From Branchiostoma floridae (taxonomy: Eukaryota; Chordata; Leptocardii; Amphioxiformes; Branchiostomatidae): a stretch of DNA of 64,000 nucleotides. Shown here in pieces: positions 58,601 through 64,000 of the stretch. The DNA lies in the NCBI RefSeq assembly GCF_000003815.2, contig NC_049980.1:14906293-14970292 (forward strand), written 5' to 3'. A program made the position numbers and the translations under genes. How positions within the stretch are numbered: position 1 is the first letter of the stretch; each line of letters starts with the position of its first letter. The notes under the pieces are model-generated. The model was not told the DNA's origin. It made no database searches and was given only the letters and a program-made list of their open reading frames with translations.

Positions 58601-61600
58601 CTGAAAACTCAAAGTTCTTTTAGAGCTGATCGACCAAGCCTAAGACATGATTATACATCCCCCGAAACGCCATCAACGTGGTTAAGTTAATATTCAATAA
58701 GGTATTAAGATGTTCCCGGAAAGAGCCCCTGTGAGCACAGTTTGAAGTAATTGGCTAGCAGTGACCCCAGCCTTCTTACCTTCCACCATTCATCAAAGGT
58801 TCGATTCCCAGATCAGTCATATATAACACATATTCAAACATGTCGGCCTTAACATCACCCTAAACCTGGATTCCTCTCCTAAATTTTAGATGTTCGTTTA
58901 TTTGTTGGCTTGATTGGACTAGAATTGTTTACACTAGCTTCTATATCCTTTAATGTTCAAATGGCGGTGTATGCTACTTTTATTTGCCCTGACATCACCC
59001 GTTCCATCAGAAGGTGTGGCCGATGAGCGAGCGAAGAACTACAAAGTATCCACTACTAACCACATACAGATCGCTCTGTAGATATTATAGTTTTGCAGTT
59101 TTTGAATTCATGTTTTTCATAGTCCATCCTATTCTAACTTTACATTAAATTTAAGGGTGACACAACTAAAAGATACACTTGAATCCCTGGCTACATGTAG
59201 ATTAATATTTCATATCTAATGATATGTTTATGGGGCAAACTCTTACAACTGGCAAGCCTGACGGTGTGATGCGCCTGAAAAGTGTTGTGAGAGTAGGTTA
59301 AGCAATTTGTCTCTGAGTGAACTAACATGACCGACATTGCAAAGTCCATCTTCAGAGTAATTTGTTGGAGCTCGTTTCCACAACCATGATGTTCTTTTAC
59401 TGCAGCTGTATTATAGGTGAGCCTGGTTGAACTAATAGGACGATATATTCTTGGATCTGCAGGCTCATTACATTGGCTTGTAGACAGGTGAACTTCATTA
59501 ACTATGACTAGACTGTACATCTTCTAGGGAAACCCTGTCTGTGCAGTGTCTATAAGCTCACATAAATACCAGCTATACTCCATCATACCAACCGTAGCAG
59601 TAGAACAGTATGTTTTGTGGGTACCTGAAAGAAAGGAGATTTGAGGATAAATAATTGGGGATATCGAGCTCAAATCTTGACATAAAGTAACATAACTTGT
59701 GCCTTTGACGTTACATATTTGTAAGTGATATGATTGTATCCACAATCAACCGAGTGAGTCCTCTACTTACTATCTTTAGTTCTAATTGTCATGTGCAAGA
59801 TAAGTTACATGATATTTTAATTCGACCTCCTGATTTTTATATATGATTGATATATGAGGCATTACGTTGGGCCTTACACATTGCCTTACAAATCCTCCTA
59901 AATTCTTATCATTTTCAGCTGATGGCTGGACAAGATGTAGCAGGTCGAGACCACATAAAGGTAAGCGATGAAAATCTGCACACTGTTCAGTGGTGATAGC
60001 GCGTAGCCATATGTCTGTGTCACTTTCATGAGAGAAAGTCTCAAGCTTACAAGCGTTTAGCTTTATCTTAATTATGAACAGGCAGTTACGTTGATGCTAC
60101 ATATACCACGTTTATCAAGTTCAGGAATGTTAGCAGGCCTTACAAGTATATCGGGGCCAAGATTGTACCAGTTTGCAGAATTGATAACGGAAGTGCCAAA
60201 CATCCCTAACACTGTTCATCAATTCAGGATCTTTCTTGGGAAAACAATTATCAGGTCCCGCACGCAGTCTGCTTGATCAACGCGGTGTGGAAAAGCTTTT
60301 TAATCATGTATTTAATGATTTATCGAAAGCCTTGGCTTTATTCTTCACCCCAGAGCGAGGCTTTTAAACCCATCCCCTCATTATCAGTCCGCTTTCACGG
60401 TGGCAATCAATGGCACACATCCTACAGGGTGCTAGATAGTTCAATGTTTGTCAGCCTTTGAGCCGATGTGACGCAGAATTACATTTGCTAATTAGTAATA
60501 TCGTGAAATTAACAAATTCGGTGATTAGAGTGTCTCAGACATAGTAGCAAAAACATAATTTTGATGTTGTAAAAAGAACGTGTTCTGTAAAAGTCTCAAT
60601 TCACTACACAATAAGACTTTCAAGCTAACTAGCTGCACTTGGCGACTTCTTACTCCAAACGTGCATGTTAGAGCTGATTCGCTAGAAATATCAATATAAG
60701 ATAGATAGATATTCGACGACTGTAACGGTACGCATTCAATTAACGCCACAAATTGACGTACATATACACTGTTTTAACGATAGAACATTCATGTTGTCAT
60801 CTATACCCTCCATTCAATCTTTACATCAAAATCTTCCAAATAAAAGATGAATGATGATGATGATACTTATAAGTCTGATGTTCGTCCATGCAGCATGTGG
60901 CCGAAGCATGACATCCAACCGTGGCACCTTCAAATCACCGGGATTCCCTCGCCCCTATCTCTCCGCTGATACACTTGAAGACAGAGTCTGTACCTGGTTG
61001 ATCACCCTTCCCTCCGGCAAAGGCATCAAGTTGCTGTTGTACGGTTACGACTTCGCCTTCGAGAGGCTTACATACAGAACGCACATGGACGAACTGCAGG
61101 TCTTTAGGGATGAAATGTGTGGAGAGGAGAGCCGTATAAGGCAATATCAAGGCAACGATACGGAATACGACATCATTCACATCCCCAGTAATACAGCCTG
61201 TATAAGGTTTTTTAGAAGGACTACACAAAATCACAGCCATACGGGATTTTCTATGTCATATGAAGGTGAGTCGAATTCTTATGCGTCTAATTTTCTTTTC
61301 TTTAATTGTCTTACCTTTCTTTATATGAAGAGTGTGTTTTAGTGGACTATTTTTTTTTTCAAAATCTGACAACAAAACTTGAAGTGATGGACTCCATCAC
61401 ACCTCATCATCCAGTGGTAGTATTCACGGACCAATCGGTGTGGTGGAGAATGCAAGGCACGTGACGTAAATAATCATGTTAGTCACAATGGATAGTCGAT
61501 ACTACATCAACAGCTAAATGCAATCCCTCATCAGGATGGAAAGATCAACAAGTACTGCTCATTATTTCACTTATTTAGACTACAGACCATGGGAAATAAG

Positions 61601-63204
61601 TCCATGATACCGGCTGTGTGTAAATAGCCTTTTATTTCCCTGGTACGTTAATCCCTTTTGACATAGGCTACAGTCTAATGGACGAGAGAGTACACTACTA
61701 ATGGACCAAGGGCCCATGTTATGCAAGTGATCAATAAACAGCAACGTCTTACATTATGTATCAGCTACTAAACGTAGAGTGGCGTATGTTCCACGACTTT
61801 AATGCACGATTCAAGCATCTGATCACTAAAAACATTTTCATTGTCATTATTTCCCGGTCATTTGTGTTGATTCGTTACGTCTGCTTATCTAGTCAAGAAA
61901 CAAAAAGATCCATCAACTAACGAAGGCAGATGAATCATCGGCATCCCCGGAACAATGCAACGGGCGTTATTCTGTTAGTATATCTAGTGAGAGCTTCCTG
62001 CTTACCAGTGAGTTGTGATAAACAGACCGTTCTCATGTAAATCTTTGCTATAGCTACTAATCTCTTTAGTAATGCCTTTATCTTGGAACATAGTAAAGTT
62101 ACCCAGAAATATCGTGTTGGCAACAATCCAGTGACGACTGTATTGGTTAGATACTAATTGCAAACTGCAAACTACAGATCGCTGCTGTTGAACCTATCAC
62201 TTCTGGTACCTTTGAACTTTTAATCGAAATTCACGATAAAGAAGCCAGGAAGGGGCAAGTTATAAATATCAGGTGGCTACGAGACAGACTTGACAAGATC
62301 AGAAATGTCGAACCGTCTACTTTCTTCATAAACATGCTCATTAGAAAGAAGAGTTATCATATCTAAGTAAACGTGGCATTTTTATGGGTTACTTGAGACA
62401 ACTGTCTGATCTTTAAGACACCTACAGCCTGGCGAAGGCTTTTATGACTACAATGATTCATCCATTGTATTACTTATATCCCATATGATATGAAAATAAC
62501 TGGATGATCGAAAAGGCATCATCGTTGCCAAAATATCCTTGCAATAAAGTAATTACCTGAAACAACATCTAAGGTGCCAAATTGTCCCCAATCGGTGGAT
62601 AGAAGTTCCAAATTCTGAGAGCTAATAAATCAACTTATTTGCACAGTACTATATATGTTGTGTCAGAGTGGGATATCAATTAGTATTCAAACTAAGAGTG
62701 GTTTACGACATGTTGCAATACCTTTTAAAGCGTTAATTGCAGCAGATGGCAATGTGTAAGGATTTACTCCAGGCTTAATTTTTTGGGGATTATCTGTAAT
62801 GAAATGATACGTATTGGATGTATTTCTTTCTGCAGCTGTGGATGACAATGGGGAGTGTGGAACCAACGGTTCTTCTATCTCTTCTATCTCGTCACAAGAA
62901 GGATACATACGCAGCCCAGGATACCCTGCGGCCAGCTACCCACAGCACATCAACTGCACGTGGGTTGTTCAAGTCTCACCGTCACAAACCGTTCAGGTGG
63001 AGTTCTTGGACTTTCAGTTGAGCTACATTTACAGTTGTGACTTCGCGCCTGACTTTGTGCAAATAGGCAGCTCCAACAGGACTTACGAGTTGAAATATTG
63101 TGACCAGGATACACCATCTATCTTCACAAGTAAAAAGAACATGGTATGGCTTTTCTTTAAGACTGGGCGCTGGAGGAATAGAGGATTCCTGGTGTATTAT
63201 AAAG
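55585..63204 (+). CDS. CUB gene 3: two-CUB-domain protein (3-prime end beyond window)
   Basis: The visible joined coding sequence is 55585-55633, 59919-59960, 60894-61265 and 62836-63204: 832 nt, about 277 residues. The order is a signal peptide (1-17), micro-exon segment with RCSRSRP (17-31), CUB1 (31-155) and CUB2 (155-277). Phase 1 throughout. By analogy with genes 1 and 2, two linker exons and a hydrophobic tail exon should follow; I find none of them in the 800 nt left, so the gene is cut by the window edge. Four cysteines per CUB, sequons NDT in CUB1 and NGS, NCT and NRT in CUB2. Likely extracellular or surface-bound; ligand unknown. Confidence 0.82.
55634..59918 (+). other. CUB gene 3 intron 1 (about 4.3 kb)
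   Basis: There is a possible tRNA-related SINE near 58740-58860. No exon is supported. The open frames at 57176-57481 and 59191-59520 are domain-free. Confidence 0.55.
58740..58860 (+). mobile_element. Possible tRNA-related SINE
   Basis: TTGGCTAGCAGTGACC resembles box A, and GGTTCGATTCCC (58798-58809) is a perfect box B about 40 nt later. No closing acceptor stem can be made, so it is not an intact tRNA gene. The downstream part has no clear LINE-like tail. Confidence 0.35.
59919..59960 (+). CDS. CUB gene 3 exon 2: Cys/Arg-rich micro-exon
   Basis: This is a 42-nt exon between TTTTCAG and GTAAGC, phase 1-1, reading ADGWTRCSRSRPHK. RCSRSRP is exactly conserved; the first cysteine of genes 1 and 2 is replaced by Trp. 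Confidence 0.82.
59961..60893 (+). other. CUB gene 3 intron 2
   Basis: The intron is about 0.9 kb. Nothing is recognised except a short ATG/GAT repeat close to the acceptor (60849-60864). Confidence 0.6.
60894..61265 (+). CDS. CUB gene 3 exon 3: CUB1 domain
   Basis: The exon is 372 nt, phase 1-1, acceptor GTCCATGCAG, donor GTGAGT. It starts CGRSMTSNRGTFKSPGFP and ends GFSMSYEG. It shares CTW, GIK..LYGYD, DELQVF, IIHIPS..ACI and RRTTQN with the paralogs, with sequon NDT at the conserved site. Confidence 0.93.
61266..62835 (+). other. CUB gene 3 intron 3
   Basis: The intron is about 1.6 kb. I see no exon or repeat worth naming. Confidence 0.6.
62836..63204 (+). CDS. CUB gene 3 exon 4: CUB2 domain
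   Basis: The exon is 369 nt, phase 1-1, acceptor TTTCTGCAG and donor GTAAGA. Motifs are QEGYIRSPGY, NCTWVV, EFLDFQLSYIYSCDFAPD, LKYCDQDTPSIF and FFKTGRWRNRGFLVYYKG. It is two codons longer than the paralogs, with an inserted Ser/Ile repeat near the start (SSISSISS). Confidence 0.93.
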
Positions 63205-64000
63205 GTAAGACACCAGCAGACATCATGAAAACTAGCATTGGAATGTAATTTACGATATGTATGCACTGTTTGTTACTCCGTCGAATCACCAAAGCCAAGT
63301 ACAGAGAAAAAAATCATTGGTTAATCTTCACAGGGTAAATGCAGTATCCATTAGATGTGTCCCTGACACACAAGTCAGCTTCCAGCTGCTATTACCTAAT
63401 TGTCCTTTATCAACCATGCATTGCTGCAATAAAATTTCAATTTCCTGAACCATAAGTAACAGCATGGTCAGCGGTCTATTATTCCCGAGGTAACACTTAT
63501 TCACAGCACAGCCTCTTACATTTATAGAATGTCCTCCCCTCAGGAGGCCAATCAGTAATCAATATGTTCCTCAGATATTTCATTTTCTGGTAGTAAATAT
63601 CAAAGTTCACATCAGATTTTTTTTGTTCTATTTCAGTTTGCTTCGTATACAGCGTTCTAATTCTTTTTTTTTTTGGTGGGTAGTTTTAACATATCATATT
63701 CATTAAGAGCAATTACTATTCTTTGCTTTCTAGAGAATACTATGTACGTTTACAAGGCCCCCTTAAAACCTAATAGAAGAGGACGAATAGAACAACGCAT
63801 TAGCCAAACATGACCATAAATGTTGCTTATAGTGTTGTAAAACCAACGACTCTATAAAATGTCATTGATAGAACCTTTATTCCAAGTGGAATGTAATTTT
63901 TTTCTCGCTTAGATGGCCTTCATTCAAATGATCGGTGTTATCGTTGACAGACGTAACGTGCACATGCAGTGTTCGTACTAGTATATTCTGTCAAAGAGTT
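63205..64000 (+). other. CUB gene 3 intron 4, truncated by window edge
   Basis: No linker or tail exon could be found in this stretch. In gene 1 the corresponding intron is 776 nt and in gene 2 it is 627 nt, so exon 5 probably lies just past the edge. Confidence 0.6.

Noticed and set aside
58740-58830. Intact tRNA gene suggested by a perfect box B
   Set aside because: No acceptor stem can be closed and the D and anticodon arms do not fold; kept only as a possible SINE.

Overview
The window reads as metazoan nuclear DNA: compact coding exons with canonical GT-AG borders sit in AT-rich introns and intergenic DNA full of small repeats. The clustered CUB-domain genes, the RTE-like LINE and the style of the repeats make a marine invertebrate deuterostome, most likely a lancelet (Branchiostoma), my best guess. 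That guess rests on family knowledge and recollection; nothing in the sequence proves it.

The genic content is one gene family in three tandem plus-strand copies: CUB gene 1 (4262-15531, 355 aa predicted), CUB gene 2 (24799-29960, 345 aa) and CUB gene 3 (55585 to beyond the right edge; 277 aa visible). All three share the same exon order: a 49-nt signal-peptide exon, a 39-42-nt micro-exon containing RCSRSRP, a single-exon first CUB domain and a single-exon second CUB domain. Genes 1 and 2 then have two short hydrophilic linker exons and a final exon coding for a hydrophobic C-terminal tail. Every internal junction is phase 1, so all internal exons are symmetric 1-1 modules. The products look like secreted or membrane-tethered (GPI or minimal transmembrane) ectodomains with two CUBs. 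I do not recognise this exact architecture as a named family.

Layout: 1-4238 has no supported gene but contains an imperfect 144-nt hairpin. 4239-15531 is CUB gene 1. 15532-24762 is intergenic, with CA-rich simple repeats and a cluster of a palindromic 16-mer at 21956-22332. 24763-29960 is CUB gene 2, with a PIF/Harbinger-type MITE in its last intron. 29961-55569 is a repeat-rich gap of about 25.6 kb. It holds a roughly 245-bp satellite studded with octamer motifs (33.8-35.0 kb), a 2.7-kb inverted repeat with a near-identical core and a small TIR element in its loop (38.0-40.8 kb), a degenerate tandem array (47.6-48.4 kb), a roughly 160-bp-period repeat (48.65-49.03 kb), and an intact full-length RTE-like LINE on the minus strand (49241-52505) bounded by an exact 11-bp target-site duplication. 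55570-64000 is CUB gene 3, running off the edge.

The three CUB genes do not form a pathway; they are recent-looking paralogs in which the CUB2 core is strongly kept while the linkers and tails diverge. The LINE is the only long open reading frame and encodes its own endonuclease and reverse transcriptase. All exon borders were placed by eye from splice consensus, reading phase and agreement between paralogs; no alignment or database search was run.
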